In this document: positions 39,656 through 51,437 of the stretch, in pieces
Layout: each line of letters begins with the position of its first letter
How positions within the stretch are numbered: the first letter of the stretch is position 1
Origin: Bryum argenteum
Lineage: Eukaryota > Streptophyta > Bryopsida > Bryales > Bryaceae
DNA: 64,000 nt
NCBI GenBank assembly: GCA_037043015.1
Contig: CM073328.1
Location: 10,451,495 to 10,515,494 of the forward strand
Direction: 5' to 3'
The notes under the pieces: model-generated
Databases searched by the model: none
Told to the model about the DNA's origin: nothing
What the model saw: only the letters and a program-made list of their open reading frames with translations
Position numbers and translations under genes: made by a program

Positions 39656-39859
39656 GACCAGGAGGAATATGAAGTGGACTGCATTTTGGAACACCGCTAT
39701 CTTCGTCGTGGCAATGGACGTCCGCAACTACAATACAAAGTCCGATGGAAAGATTATCCCATCCACGATGCAACATGGGAGCCCGTTCACAACCTTACCC
39801 ATTGTCAAGAAACCATTTGGAGATATCATCAGGAGCGAAACGAGGACGTTCCGCATTAG
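39656..39859 (+). CDS. Chromodomain of the retrotransposon integrase
   Basis: YEVDCILEHR, QYKVRWKDYPIHDATWEP and a C-terminal helix form a classic chromodomain, which directs chromoviruses to particular chromatin. It overlaps the end of the integrase frame by a frame change. Confidence 0.85.
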   Translation, partial: DQEEYEVDCILEHRYLRRGNGRPQLQYKVRWKDYPIHDATWEPVHNLTHCQETIWRYHQERNEDVPH

Positions 39860-39871
39860 CGGAGGATTAAT

Positions 39872-40354
39872 TGTAACAGGCAAAAACTAGATTTTTGTGT
39901 TTCTTTAGAAAAGTAGATAGATAGTTGAAACCATTTTAGGAGTTTTTAGAAAATTTTAGAATTTGAGGTAGATGGCCTATGTGGGACCCACCATAGAAGC
40001 TTCGAGAAGGTGGGGCCCACCTCTAGAGTCTTCTAGAAGGGCGGTTATCTAGGTGGGGCCCACCTCTAGGACCTTCCGGAAAGTTCCATGGTGGGGCCCG
40101 CCATTGGAACATTCTAGAAAGTTCCAAGGGCGGTTAGGCGGTATAAATAGAACTGGCCGGGGCCATTTGGAGGCATTCGGTCGTGCGCGCCTTAGTCCCT
40201 CTCTCTCAAAGTTTGGTTTGTACTTTGCTTCTTTAGTTACTGCTTTGTTACTTACATTCAAGTCTATTCGGTCTTGTTTAGTCCGGTTTTCTCAGATCTT
40301 GTTAGGTTAGCAGTGTATGAGTTGTGACCAAAGAGAGAATTCAGTCCCGTTTCA
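39872..40354 (+). repeat. 3' LTR
   Basis: Starts TGTAACAGGCAAAAAC and ends CCCGTTTCA; long identical stretches with the 5' LTR, broken by small indels. The short purine-rich GCGGAGGA just before it is a weak polypurine tract. Confidence 0.95.
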
Positions 40355-40717
40355 ACGAGGCTCTGCACTCGGGAGCATGCCCACAATCTGATCAATAACG
40401 GTTATCTCGCGAGTTTCAGCAATAGTATTCTCTCTCGGTATCGAAGAGAAGCATCTTGAAGGTTGGGCTTTGGACTCATAGGATGGCCAAAACGGGGATG
40501 ACTCGTGATCGGCGTTGCGGTTCTTTTTTGGAAACTCTGCTAAATATTGTTTCAACCTTTGTGCCTCATGTTTTGCATCACAGTTGACTTCCACGTATTG
40601 CAATCTTTGAATACACCTATCCTTGTACGCAATAAAATCGTCTAACGCCTTGAGCTCCCGCTCATCCGCTGCATATACAGTCGCAAAGTCGGGTCGTTCG
40701 ACACTATTTGGGATGGA
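40355..40717 (-). pseudogene. 5' part of the split coding sequence
   Basis: Minus-strand frame of about 121 residues that stops being host DNA at the target duplication ACGAG. Removing one duplication and the element leaves the frame open into the segment that ends at 34174. No ATG starts it and an in-frame stop lies just upstream. The string TTCTTTCTCACTAACTTTGAG at 40718 upward looks like a branch point plus acceptor, so this is probably an internal exon. The 5' exons are not identified. Confidence 0.65.
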
Positions 40718-42100
40718 TCTCAAAGTTAGTGAGAAAGAATGGACGGTTCAAATTTGGTATGTGAGACATAGCATGTTCACGTGGTTACCAACCGCACCCT
40801 TAATCAAGATATTAGCAAAATCACAATATTCCTGAGTGGCAATCTGTTTGGCAACCCTATATTTTTATAATAATAAAGATGATGATCTTTCATGAGAAAT
40901 CAAGATCTTCCCAAGATCACAATATTGTTCTTGACCATTTGTTTAGCAACCCTTCATTATCTAGATAAAATATATTATGATGTTTTTTAAAAAATCATCT
41001 TACATGGAAAATAGAAATATTCTCAAAATCACAATTTTCACTCGGAATCATGTGTTTGGCAACCCATCATTATCACGATAACCAAAACCATGATATTATG
41101 AAATTCATGTATTTACATAGGAAACAAATATAGAGGTCTCGACCTCAATATTTGAGCCCCACTGGTCGTGCCCTTGCTCCCCACCATAAAGTGGAAATGG
41201 AGGTTGTGCTATTGTCACAATATTTTATCATTGGATTGCCATTATCATTGGATCACCTTCATGTTTTCATTATTATGATATGTGAAAATTACAATAAAGA
41301 GTGAAAATAGAGGTCTAGAAACTATTACAATATTTTATTATAAATAATGGTATAAATGGGGAGTTAAGCTGTACAGTACATGGTAGTGATGTAGAGCAAA
41401 TATCCACTCAACGTGATTGGTTCATTTTTTGAGCTACACGTAGTAGACCAATCACATTCAGAAATTTTTTGCCCTCCTTTGGCCCCATGCTTGGCTTGAT
41501 TCCCCATGTAAAGTGTTCCTTAGGTTGCCAAACCACCCTTCATATTTTCATTATCTTGATATGTGAAAATCACAATATCAATTAAGGTTGTAAAAAATAT
41601 ACGCTATTTTTTTATTGGACTGTCAAACGTAGCCTTATTTTCTATGTTGCTTCTTTGAATAAATTATATCCGATTTTAGTGTCAAAATCAAGAACTTTAG
41701 TATAAAATTTTATTTCCACATTTACCAAAGTTAAAAACTTGTTCTCTTAAAATATTGTCATTTTCTAAAATAATTTCTTGCCTACCATGATCAACGGGAA
41801 TGATACACAAATTCAAGTACGAAAGTTAATTCACATCGAAATTGGTGAGATCTTGTTTTTAAAACATTGCATTAAATGAGGACTACTTTGATGATGAATC
41901 ATTGCCACATGACATGGCTACAGTTTGCAATAACTTTCTTATTTTAATGATTTGTTTTACTAAAACCACAACAACACCTACTACTTACATGCGGACATCC
42001 ATAGAAACATAGTAAGTAAATAATTTTATGAAGAATAACAAAAATAATAGCATATATGAATTAATTAGTGCCGTTAATACTATATTTCATTATTAGAGTA
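40718..42100. other. AT-rich intergenic DNA with short tandem repeats
   Basis: Around 40840-41090, three diverged repeats of about 110 bp share 'gcaaccc.tcattat', 'gatgatcttt / aaaatcatctta' and 'aaatcacaat'. A weak foldback around 41355-41520 resembles the element at 50602. No gene is seen. Confidence 0.45.
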
Positions 42101-42115
42101 GTTCTCTTGGGCGTT

Positions 42116-42123
42116 AAACCCTA
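42116..42123 (+). promoter_or_regulatory. Telo-box upstream of EMG1
   Basis: AAACCCTA, a common element of plant ribosome-biogenesis gene promoters. A related AAACCCTGAACC is at about 42162, and inverted forms (TTAGGGTTTAGG) occur in intron 1 near 42987 and 43118. Confidence 0.45.
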
Positions 42124-42646
42124 CGTGGTTTCGGAAGGTGTTTGAGTTGCATGAATCCTTAAACCCTGAACCCCACACAAACGCAGGTGCGGAGTTTGAG
42201 TAGAGGATGCTGCAAATCCTCCCTTTTGCTTTTTCGAGAACCTTTCTTCGATCGTACAAAAAGGATTGTAGAAGCAACGGGCTACGTAACTTACTTTGGT
42301 TGCATCAATCAATAAAGTTGCTGCAGCAGTGCGCAGTGACCGTAATCCCACCCGCCACAATTCGATTCCGTAAAGTTGGAGTACGAAAGATAGCCAGAAA
42401 TTGCGATGAACTGATGAATCAATAGAGGTGAAAGAGATTCACTGTTGCTTTTTGAACCTTGGAGAGACGCACACTCCTCCTTTCTTACTCTGAGTTTCGG
42501 AGAATCAATGTTTTAGGGGATTGAGAAATAAAAGAGGCCAACCAAAGCAGTATTGGTGCCGTGGGCGCTTGGAAATTTCGCTGCGGGGATTCGATACAGA
42601 GTTCTTTGTGTAGTCAGCTCTGCTTTTGAACCTTAACTGCTTCAGA

Positions 42647-44529
42647 ATGAGTGGAAGGCAGAAGCGTCCGCGTTCTACCGAAGAAGTGGCAGCGGAATCG
42701 GATGAGGAGGTGACCGCTGAAGTCACCACTGCACCCAGCCTCGCCCCTACTGATAATGATGGTGGCGTTTGGTTTGTGCTTGAGAAGGCTTCCCTGGAAG
42801 CTGCCAAAGTGGGGAAGGTACGCACTACTTTCTACGATCCCAATGTAATTCGTGACGGTAGTTAGCTTTGCAGGGTGCGCCGGCGGACAATCTAATGCGG
42901 ATTGCTGTTTAAAAATCTTAGTTATGAAGTACCTGCATGAGATCATCGAGGTTTAGGGTGTCCGGAGTTGCTGTTATTCTCAGATTTTAGGGTTTAGGAA
43001 GTCGCGACCTGTGAAAGGTTCATTGAGCTGCTAACTCAGTAATCCCGTACTTCAATCCCAAATGCTTGTACATCGCCATCGCGATCGCCTTGCTCATGTC
43101 CTAAAGCTCGAGTTCAGGGTTTAGGGTATAAGATTGCTGCAGAGTATGAGTTGGGTTCAAGTCACCGAACGGAGTCAGCGTTTTTGACTTTGCTGTGAGT
43201 CTAGAAATTTTTGTCTGTAAGTTCTCTACTTATTGAATTTGTATTGTGATCATGTGCATCTGGTTGCTGCCTTGCCATTTGCAGACCTACCAATTGCTGA
43301 ATTGTGATGACCATGCCAATTTTTTGCGCAAGCATAAACGAGACCCTGCACAATATCGCCCGGATATCACTCATCAGGTATGTGGCAGCTCGAATAATAC
43401 TCATCTTACTTTGCTTGAACATCAGTTTCTCATTGCAAGAAGACTTATTATTATCTCTATCTCGAAAGACGAGGTCGTGGTTTGGTGTTGATGAAATTGC
43501 GACCACTGTTTCGGTGCTCACCATTTGATACAATGAATATTATTTGTCTACTGAACTGCCATCATGTCGCAAGAGAATTTTCTGATTGAAAGAGAATTCT
43601 GATAGCCATGTCATACCGGGAGTGAGGAAAAGTCTACGCACTTTTTAGTGAGATAACCGCCGACTACAGTATCTGGGTGCTGTCAGTTAGGGTTATAGTG
43701 GTGGTATCTTGACCTCGGTTTATTGCTTAACAGGCGTTGCTGGCAATTCTGGACAGTCCGATGAATAAGGCAGGCAAATTGAAAGGACTGTACATACACA
43801 CAGACAAGAACGTGCTAATCCAAATCAACCCACACATTCGCATCCCAAGGACTTTCAAGAGATTTTGCGGCTTGATGGGTCAGTGCCAACTTCGTACCTT
43901 ACTTCGCTGTAAAACTCTACATTGTTTAGTTGTTGTGTTCACACCCTAGTATCATAATTCGACAATCACATTCCTCTGTAGCAACTCACATTGGCGTAAC
44001 ATTGCAGTGCAATTGCTTCAGAAGCTGACCATCCGAGCATCAAATGGGCCTGATAAGCTGATGAAAGTGGTGAAACAACCTGTAACTCGGCATCTGCCAC
44101 TTGGTGCTCGCCGAATAGGTAAGACACTGAATCCCGACTTTGTTAAACCTCGATCGAGTATTGTCGGAAGATATATCTGTTTAACAACGAGTGCATGTCC
44201 ACAGGGATGTCATTCAGTGCTCCGAAAGTTGTGCAATTGCGAGACTACATAACTGCATCAAAAGAGTCGACTCCTCTCGTGTTTGTGGTGAGTTTCAGCA
44301 GAGCTGCATCGCCTTGTTTCTTTTGATCCTCCTGTTTTTCTATCAGAAGCTTTGTCGTTGTGATTAACACTTTGTGTGTACAAACGAGCAGGTTGGGGCA
44401 ATGTCGCATGGAAAGATAGAGGCGGACTACATCGATGATCTGGTGGCAGTGTCGGAGTATCCTCTCAGTGCCATGTGGGCCATCGCACGGATTTGCAATT
44501 CGCTGGAGACCCAGTGGAACATCGTCTGA
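42647..44529 (+). CDS. EMG1: rRNA small-subunit pseudouridine N1-methyltransferase EMG1/NEP1
   Basis: Nucleolar SPOUT-type methyltransferase that modifies a hypermodified pseudouridine of 18S rRNA and is needed for 40S assembly. Six exons: 42647-42817, 43285-43377, 43734-43878, 44008-44118, 44205-44287 and 44392-44529, all GT-AG and phase-consistent, 246 residues. After an acidic/basic N-tail come [77 protein letters not shown] and the closing [20 protein letters not shown]. These match the family throughout and the length is normal. Confidence 0.95.
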
Positions 44530-45531
44530 GAGGTGATTTAGGTTTTAGATTGAAGAGAGATAGTCCCAGTGTTATGTAGAGAACTGGAGACCGGTGCGGC
44601 ATAGCTGTAATTGTGCTATATTTCTTTCTTATTTTTGGTCTTATGAAGAGATAGCTTCAAGTTTATGTGTCCACTGGTAATTATCGCAAGCACACTGTAA
44701 GCCATGGACACTTCGAAGCAAGAATTGGAACTTAGATGCACAGAACCCACCAACAAGGTACAGAATCAGAGAACATAACTTCAATTTTCAAATAGTTATG
44801 TTCTCAAAACTGATCCAAATTGCCAAGCACGAAGTTTATTGAATGAAAAGGATGTTGTCCTTTACCATTATAATGTGGTTCTTTCCCATTATAAGATGAT
44901 TTAGTAATAGATTATTTTTGAGTTATTATAATTGTTTCCTACATACTCTTTACTATTTCTTTCAACCTTTTGCTGCCGGGAAGGCCATGATACGGTGTAT
45001 GAATGATATGGTGTAATGGTAAGGTGTATGAATGATACAGTGTACGCTCGTGTAAGAGGCCCAATCGGTGCGTGTAAGAGGCCCAATCGGCGAACTTACA
45101 CTAATCTGGAATATATCCTCCATGAAGCTCACATTCAAATATTGGTACTTCCACTAAAGTGTCAATAATCATGTGAAGTAACCGAACGTCATGATATTGT
45201 CACCATATTGTCAACGTAACTATAAACATTATTTATTACGCTTACCCAATCCACCTATATAGAAATATGTTAAAAATTTAAAAATTCATTGCATGAGTCT
45301 TCTTATTTTTTTAAAATCTAAAAATACCAAATCTAAAGTGTAAGGTGTTTCAAAAATTTTCATCAAGTAGTTATCTATTGTGGCCAATTAGTAAAGAGGT
45401 GAGCATTCTTATACTGATTATTTTGCTAGACATACTCGCATACACTATATAAAAGTGCCCCTGTCTATTTTTTAAAATTTCAAAAGTACTTCAAATTACT
45501 CAATTGGTGTTTGGTAACAATTATCGAGTTA
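44530..45531. other. Intergenic DNA
   Basis: Includes the EMG1 3' end. Around 44985-45090 there are short direct repeats (GGTGTATGAATGATA twice; GTGTAAGAGGCCCAATCGG twice). No gene is seen. Confidence 0.5.
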
Positions 45532-45542
45532 AGTACACACTA

Positions 45543-45882
45543 GATAGATAGAAACTCCGTGAATGAAGTGTCCGTTCGTAATGCTAATATCCCGATGGCC
45601 ACCGGACAAGGGGAAATCGGAATAATACTACTTCCCCCTCTCGAGGGTGGACACTATAACTACGCTAGTTTCTAGCCTAGTTACTAATGCCTTGAAGATA
45701 CTTGACATAGTATCCCCCCAAAGGGCTTTGAGGTACCCATACGACAAGGTCCGAAGACCCCCCACAATAGTTGGGTGGACTATAGTGGTGAGCACCACGT
45801 CGGCATGGGGAATAGAACCCACGACCTCCTCATTGGGGGCTTAAGCCCTAACCACCAAGCCAAGGCTTGTGGTGCCTAGTAC
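45543..45882 (-). mobile_element. tRNA-derived SINE, copy 2 (340 bp)
   Basis: A perfect 11-bp target duplication AGTACACACTA flanks it (45532-45542 and 45883-45893). On the minus strand the head has an A box (TGGCTTGGTGGTTAGGG) and a B box (GTGGGTTCTATTCCC), the Pol III promoter of tRNA-derived SINEs. The tail ends GGAGTTTCTATCTATC, a short tetranucleotide run instead of poly-A. Confidence 0.88.
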
Positions 45883-46339
45883 AGTACACACTACTATTAG
45901 TGAAGAGAGAAGTTGCATTAAGATTACAAAGTGTTTGATGAAGAATATTATACACAATGTCAACATGATTAAAAACTAAGCACAAAAGGTCAACTTTGTA
46001 ATTTGTTCATGTTCAAAATATGATCAATGTTAACAGTTGATCATGTAGTTGGCAATAGTTGATTATGTAGTTGGCAATAAGAGTTGCGATGATATTTTTT
46101 TCTAATTTACAATTGTTGTTGCCTCGTGATTATCTTACCAATAGTAAACAAATTTTTTTATAGTACAATAGGATAGTTTTTGTGTAATTTTTTTCATCAC
46201 GGAGACGGTTTGGATGAATCTATGAAACTATGGAAATTGCAAAATGATCCAATTTGGAAACCAAAAAGTGCCTCGCAATCACATTTGAATTATTAAAATT
46301 TTAGTACAACAATGTTGGACATCTCTCGCACATAAATAA

Positions 46340-47282
46340 CTAGGTTGAAACTAGCATAGTATTCACCTTAGAATATCTAGTAGTCCTACTATTGACTAGG
46401 TGCAATGAACACTTTATATATGCCAACCTCCAATCAGGTTTGAATTTTGTTTCTTCCTCATTTAAATTTTTACAAAACTTCACTTCAGTAAAGTTCCCTT
46501 GAGGAAACAATGTTGTCATCGTAGAACACATCATCGTATGCCAACTCGCCTTCCGGTCGTTCCGCATGACACGAGACTTGAACGTCAACCCAAGTTCTAT
46601 ATCGCTCCAGTTCCTCCGCAGTTCGAATTCCAACATCCACGCCAACTCCTTCTTCACTAGGTACCCCTCGCTTCGCAAATCCAACATCACCATGCGACTC
46701 TCTCGTGGCTTCAATCCGAATCCCAGTGGCACCTCCTATTGTAAAATGTGATGTCCCTTGAAATCCACCGACACAATCATGCGACGGAATGTGGTAAAGC
46801 ATTTCGGTACCTTGTTTGGATTCCATGCCGTGAGATTCACGCTCAACCCACTCCTCACCTGCCGTGCATGCATTCGATTCAATCAGAAATTCTCTCACGA
46901 CTCAAACTATCCAGATAGTGCCCTGTAAGGTTTGCTGATTCAACGATAGCTCGAGCGATTATATTACCTGATAAGGCGCGTCGGTCGTATTCTGGTACAC
47001 AGCCATGTCTCGGAGGTTTACATCCTCGAGAATTAGCCATGGTGGCCGATGACAACCATCGCGCACGATGACCCCTACGATGATCGGGGTCCAAATGCAC
47101 AAGTTTAAAACGACAATGATGATGATGAAACTTATTTTCGGGCTTTTGATCAGATCGCAACAGTCTCTAGATCGCGCTCTCCATGTTCTCGGAAAGTGAA
47201 CCACGACATCGGTATTCTCTTCGAAGGCCCTCTCGCAAGCGATCAATGGATCGGTCATTTCCCCAACCTCCTCGATATCCAT
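46340..47282 (-). pseudogene. NHL/LEA_2-like membrane protein, array copy A (nonsense mutation)
   Basis: Exon 1 (47282-46968) gives a cytosolic part with ACERAFEENTDVVVHFPRTW, one membrane helix (ISFIIIIVVLNLCIWTPIIV) and WLILEDVNLRDMAVYQNTTD. Exon 2 (46858 downward) gives VNLTAWNPNKVPKCFTTFRR. This single-pass plus beta-sandwich plan with an N-P-N motif fits the NDR1/HIN1-like, LEA_2-domain proteins; the family call is tentative. An in-frame TAG at 46738-46736 replaces the CAG seen in copy E. The frame reopens after it. Relative to copy B, a frame change also removes about 35 N-terminal residues (seen in another frame, 47364-47283). Confidence 0.6.
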
Positions 47283-47399
47283 AGCCTGGCTCTGATCTGA
47301 TCGAGTAGCGCGATGCTTTATCGATCACCAGAGCTCGGCTACCTAGGAATTTCAAAAGCCTCACTTGCTCCTTTCAAAACTGCTGTACTTAATGCAAAA

Positions 47400-48520
47400 A
47401 GTGTAACGACTAACGAGGAATTGCAAGAAGGCACTTGCGACTTCTAAAACTACTTTACTTAATCGCATTGAGAGAATTTCTGCCCCTCCTCGCTCTTATC
47501 TACGACTTCACTTTTCATGTAAATCGTACTTGTATAGCTAAGCCCTTTCAAGACAAATAGTGCAACTAGGGACAGCCAACTATTAACCTTCTTGAGAAGC
47601 CTAAGGGCACTTTGCCACTTCCTAGTTTTTAAATTCTAATGGTTGCACTCTACCCTATCCAAAAAGTGCAACAAGGAGTCCTATCTAGATTTTATTATTA
47701 AGTGCATTTTCATTTTTTGACGTGTCGCAATTGTGCTTGCTTCTAAGTTTAGGAATTTTTGGTTTGTTCTAAAAAAATTAAAAATAATCACATGGTGCTT
47801 TTTGATAGTTTTTATTTAGTATTGGATGTTATAGTTTTTTCTTTTAAAAATAAATAAATTAAATTGACTTTTGGGTGGTCACATTGATCGTAATACCAAG
47901 AGGTGAAGTTGAACACTGAATAATTCTACAATCATTGAGAAACAGTGTAATATTTGACTTTTGGTTAGTAATACTATGGGTCTTTGCGGTTCCAAAAATT
48001 CCCAAGAGCAATTTCAAATTTATATTGCACCTCTTCATAAACTCTATGAGAAGTAATAATTATGTTGATTTGTGCATCGTAATGCGGAGATTGTGAAAAG
48101 GTATATTTATTATTATTATTTTTAATTATTTTTAAAATAGGACACTAGACATGCCTGCATACACTTTAATGCCCATTTCTATATTAAATTATTTAATTGA
48201 TATTTGGTAAAAATTATTGAGTTGAATTCACACGACTATCACTCATCACAGAAGTGTTGAGATTACAGGTGTCTGATAGAGAATATGAGACACAATGTTA
48301 ACATGATTATTCAAAAACTAAGCACCAAAGGCCAACTTTGTAATTTGTTCATTTTCAAGTAATTATTTAATTAGTTCTAAAAATTTAAAATATAGTTAGC
48401 AACAACTGCCATGATATTTTTCTAACTAATAATTGACGTTACCTTTTGTTTATTTCACCAACACTACACAGAAACATCAAGGTACAATATGATAGCTTTT
48501 GCAAATATATTTTATCATGC
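47400..48520. repeat. Duplicated spacer of the NHL-like array
   Basis: Holds blocks that recur at 50550-51090, 52770-53400 and 54910-55330, including GGTTGCACTCTACCCTATCC and 'aagtgcaacaagg'. It also matches 45900-46270 ('aggtcaactttgtaatttgttcat'). These are copies of the gene's own upstream and downstream flanks. Confidence 0.65.
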
Positions 48521-48714
48521 AGACGGTTTTGGATGAATTTCTCAAACTTTAGAAAATGCAAAATGTTCCAATTTGGAAAACAAAAAATTCCATGCAATCA
48601 CATCTACTACATGAACTTCTACTTTTATCATTTAAATTCTAATACAAAATGCTCGTAATCTCTTACATATAAATAACTAGGTAGAAACCAATATGGTATT
48701 TATCCTAGAGTATT

Positions 48715-48910
48715 GAGTAGTCCTACTATTGACCAGGTGCAATGAACACTTTATCCATGCCAACCTCAAAGTAGGTGTGAAAATTTTCTTCCTCCTTATT
48801 TCGATTATTATGAAATTTTACTTGAGAAAAGTTGTATTTATGGAACAATGTTGTGATTGTAGAACACATCACCGTATGCAGACTCACCTTCTGGTCGTTC
48901 CGGATACCTC
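48715..48910 (-). pseudogene. NHL-like array fragment F (3' end only)
   Basis: Matches 46375-46565 of copy A, the end of exon 2 and the 3' flank, with shared 'gtagtcctactattgac' and 'ggtgcaatgaacactttat'. The rest of the gene is absent. Confidence 0.6.
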
Positions 48911-49259
48911 TCTCTATTCCAAGCCAAGTTTGGCTAGGTGATAATTTAAAAGCCTCTTATATAAGAACAAGTCCTAACCCGTGTCCTCCTGACACGGACA
49001 TCAAAAAGGTAAGATCAAAATTTATGAAAACATGTAAAAAATTCAGACCTAGGTATAAAAAATAATTATACCCTATTGGGAATCCTCCAACTACGTATTT
49101 CTTTTTATACCTAAGTTTAAATTTTAGTTTTTTACGTGTTTTAAAAAAAAAAATTGATCGGCCCTTTTTGATGTCCTAGTCCGAAGGATATAGGTTAGGA
49201 CTTCTATATACCGATGTCTTTTGGACAAAAAATAAATAAAAAATAGTATTCAATTAATT

Positions 49260-50340
49260 AGTGAGTAAGTTCCCCTCGTCCCATCATCCCATGGGTAAGC
49301 ACTTTACTTGGTGCTCTTCAAAAACTACACCCTATCCTCGGTTCCCTCGTAAATGGTCTTCCTACTTTTTAAGATTTATAGCATGTCCTGCGTTCCCTTT
49401 TTCTGGGTTACCCCCGTTCTCCGTTCTCATCATTTCTTTTGTGTTTCAACAACTTTCCTTTTTGGTTTCCGTCATTTGTTCCTAGTTTCCATCATTTGTG
49501 TGTAGTTCCCATCATTCGTTCTTGGTTCTCATTATTTGTTAGTAGTTCTCATCCTCCTTTCGTAATTCTTATCCTTTAATCTCGATTCCTGGTTCCCCTC
49601 CGATGTTCCCTTATCTCCCCTCAAGTGACTCTTTCTTTGCTCCCATTTTTATGTTCCATATTCCTTGTCTCTTTAACTCCTTGTATTTTTATTATTGGGA
49701 TCTAATAAACTCTTAATAACAACCGCATACCATTTAGAGAACTCTTCAGAATCTTTAGAACAGTTACTCTTTATGTCGTGTATACATGACCAACTGATAA
49801 TGGCCATAACCATGCATGTCTTTGATTAATTTCTCCCCCTCATCCCGATGGATGAGCTTTTTATTTGGTGCTCCTCAAGAACTAACCCCTATCCTTGATT
49901 CTCTCGTTGATTGTATCTCCTTGCTTCATAAGAATTTTAGGATATCCTTCATTCCATGGATCCCTACTTCCCAGCTGTCCTCTGTTCTATTCTGGTTCCC
50001 CATTCTCTTTTTATTTACTAATCACTCCGAACCTCTAATTTCCCATTCCTGGTTTCCATCATTTGTTCCCGATTCCGGCTCCCCCATCCGGCCATCCCCC
50101 AATTTCCCTTCTTGGTTTCATCATTTATTCCCGATTTCCATAATTTGTTCCCAGTTCCTATCATACATTGACATGTGGTTCTCATTATTTGTTTTTGTTC
50201 CCATTCTCCGTGCCCAATTCCTAGTTCTTGTTCCATGTTCCGTTGATCTCCTTTTTACTCCTTACTTTGCTCCATTTTACATGTTCCACATTCCTTGTCC
50301 CTTCGACTCTTGTTTTGTTAATGAGATTTAATAAATTCTT
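49260..50340. repeat. Duplicated pyrimidine-rich segment of about 560 bp
   Basis: 49261-49690 and 49828-50330 are diverged copies ('ggtgctc.tcaagaacta..ccctatcct', 'ttcccatcatttgttcc' repeated many times). The 171-residue frame at 49816-50331 comes from this low-complexity sequence. Confidence 0.55.
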
Positions 50341-50601
50341 AATAACAATCAAGTACTACCTACGGAAATCCTTCAAAATCTTTAAAACTCTTCATACCGT
50401 GTATACTCTCATGGGCAAACCACCCTACTACCGGGAAGGATCACCAAGGGCAAACAGAGAAAACCGGCTGCATCAGGTCGGGCAACCTGCAAAGGATCGC
50501 TAGCAGGTAATCGTGTTTTTTTATATATATAGACATGCCCTTTAAGGACACTTGCTACTTTTGAAACTGCGAAAAAGTGTAACAAGGGATGACTTAGGGA
50601 T

Positions 50602-50758
50602 GCTTTACATGGAGAGTCAAGCTATACATCGACTTTGAGGAGGCCAAAAATCCTCTCAATGTAATTGGTCCTTTTGTAATTCGTAAAATGAACTAATCAC
50701 ATTGAAAAGATTTTTGCCCTTGGCCTCCTTATGTACAACTTGATTTCTTGTGTAAAGC
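50602..50758. mobile_element. Foldback MITE candidate (157 bp)
   Basis: Arms GCTTTACATGGAGAGTCAAG and CTTGATTTCTTGTGTAAAGC pair, followed by a second paired block GAGGAGGCCAAAAATC / GATTTTTGCCCTTGGCCTCC. A diverged relative lies near 41355-41520. Target duplication not clear. Confidence 0.5.
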
Positions 50759-51329
50759 GTACAGTAGTCCTCCGACAAAAGGTGCAACAAGGAATAGCCA
50801 AATAACTCTGTTGAGATGCCAAGGGCACTTGGCGACTTCCTAATTCTTTAAACCCCAATGGTTGCATTCTACCCTATTTAAAAGTGCAACAGGAAGTGCT
50901 CTCAAGACACTATTATTAAAAACCTACTCATTTTTTACCATGCCTCAATTGTGCTTGCTTTTAATGTTTTTGGTACTCTCATTTTTAATTATTTTTTTTC
51001 TTAGAGTAAAGTCATCACATTGTAACTTTGAACTGTTTCTATTTAGTTTTGGATGTTGTAGAATTGTTTTAGTATTGACTATTGGGCAATAGTATGCTCC
51101 TAAGAACATTGATTACAATTGGAGCGGAAATTGAATACTAATTTCAAAATAATTGAGAAGTAGTCTATTGTTTGACTTTCACTCAGTAACATTGTCCTCA
51201 TATGACACTCATCAACAACTCGTGTGTGCCAAGTGTTTGAAAGTAAATATAACACTCAATATCTACTTGATTATTAGAAAACACAACAGTAATTGTCAAC
51301 TTTATTAGTTTAGGTTTGATATTTTACTA

Positions 51330-51437
51330 ATGTAGTTGGTGATGTAGTTGGTGATGTAGTTGGTGATGTAGTTGGTGATGTAGTTGGTGATGTAGTTGGT
51401 GATGTAGTTGGTAATGTAGTTGGTGATTTAGTTGGCA
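51330..51437. repeat. 12-bp minisatellite (GATGTAGTTGGT)
   Basis: About nine near-perfect units. The matching place in the copy A flank (about 46037-46080) has only two or so looser units, so the array expanded after the segment was duplicated. Confidence 0.9.

Larger units (their letters stand above)
34791..40354 (+). mobile_element. Ty3/gypsy chromovirus LTR retrotransposon (5,564 bp)
   Basis: Complete insertion with two LTRs (486 and 483 bp), both TG...CA, flanked by the perfect 5-bp duplication ACGAG (34786-34790 and 40355-40359). The primer-binding site TGGTATCAGAGC, complementary to initiator tRNA-Met, starts two bases after the 5' LTR. Gag, protease, reverse transcriptase, RNase H, integrase and a C-terminal chromodomain follow in that order. 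The domain order and chromodomain place it in the chromoviruses. Coding regions contain many frame breaks, so this copy is non-autonomous. Confidence 0.95.

Noticed and set aside
45760..45882. Possible tRNA gene from A- and B-box-like sequence
   Set aside because: No cloverleaf or acceptor stem; the sequence is the head of a SINE with target duplications.
49816..50331. 171-residue plus-strand frame rich in Phe, Pro and Ser
   Set aside because: It lies in a duplicated pyrimidine-rich repeat (TTCCCATCATTTGTTCC-like) and has no domain; treated as low-complexity sequence.
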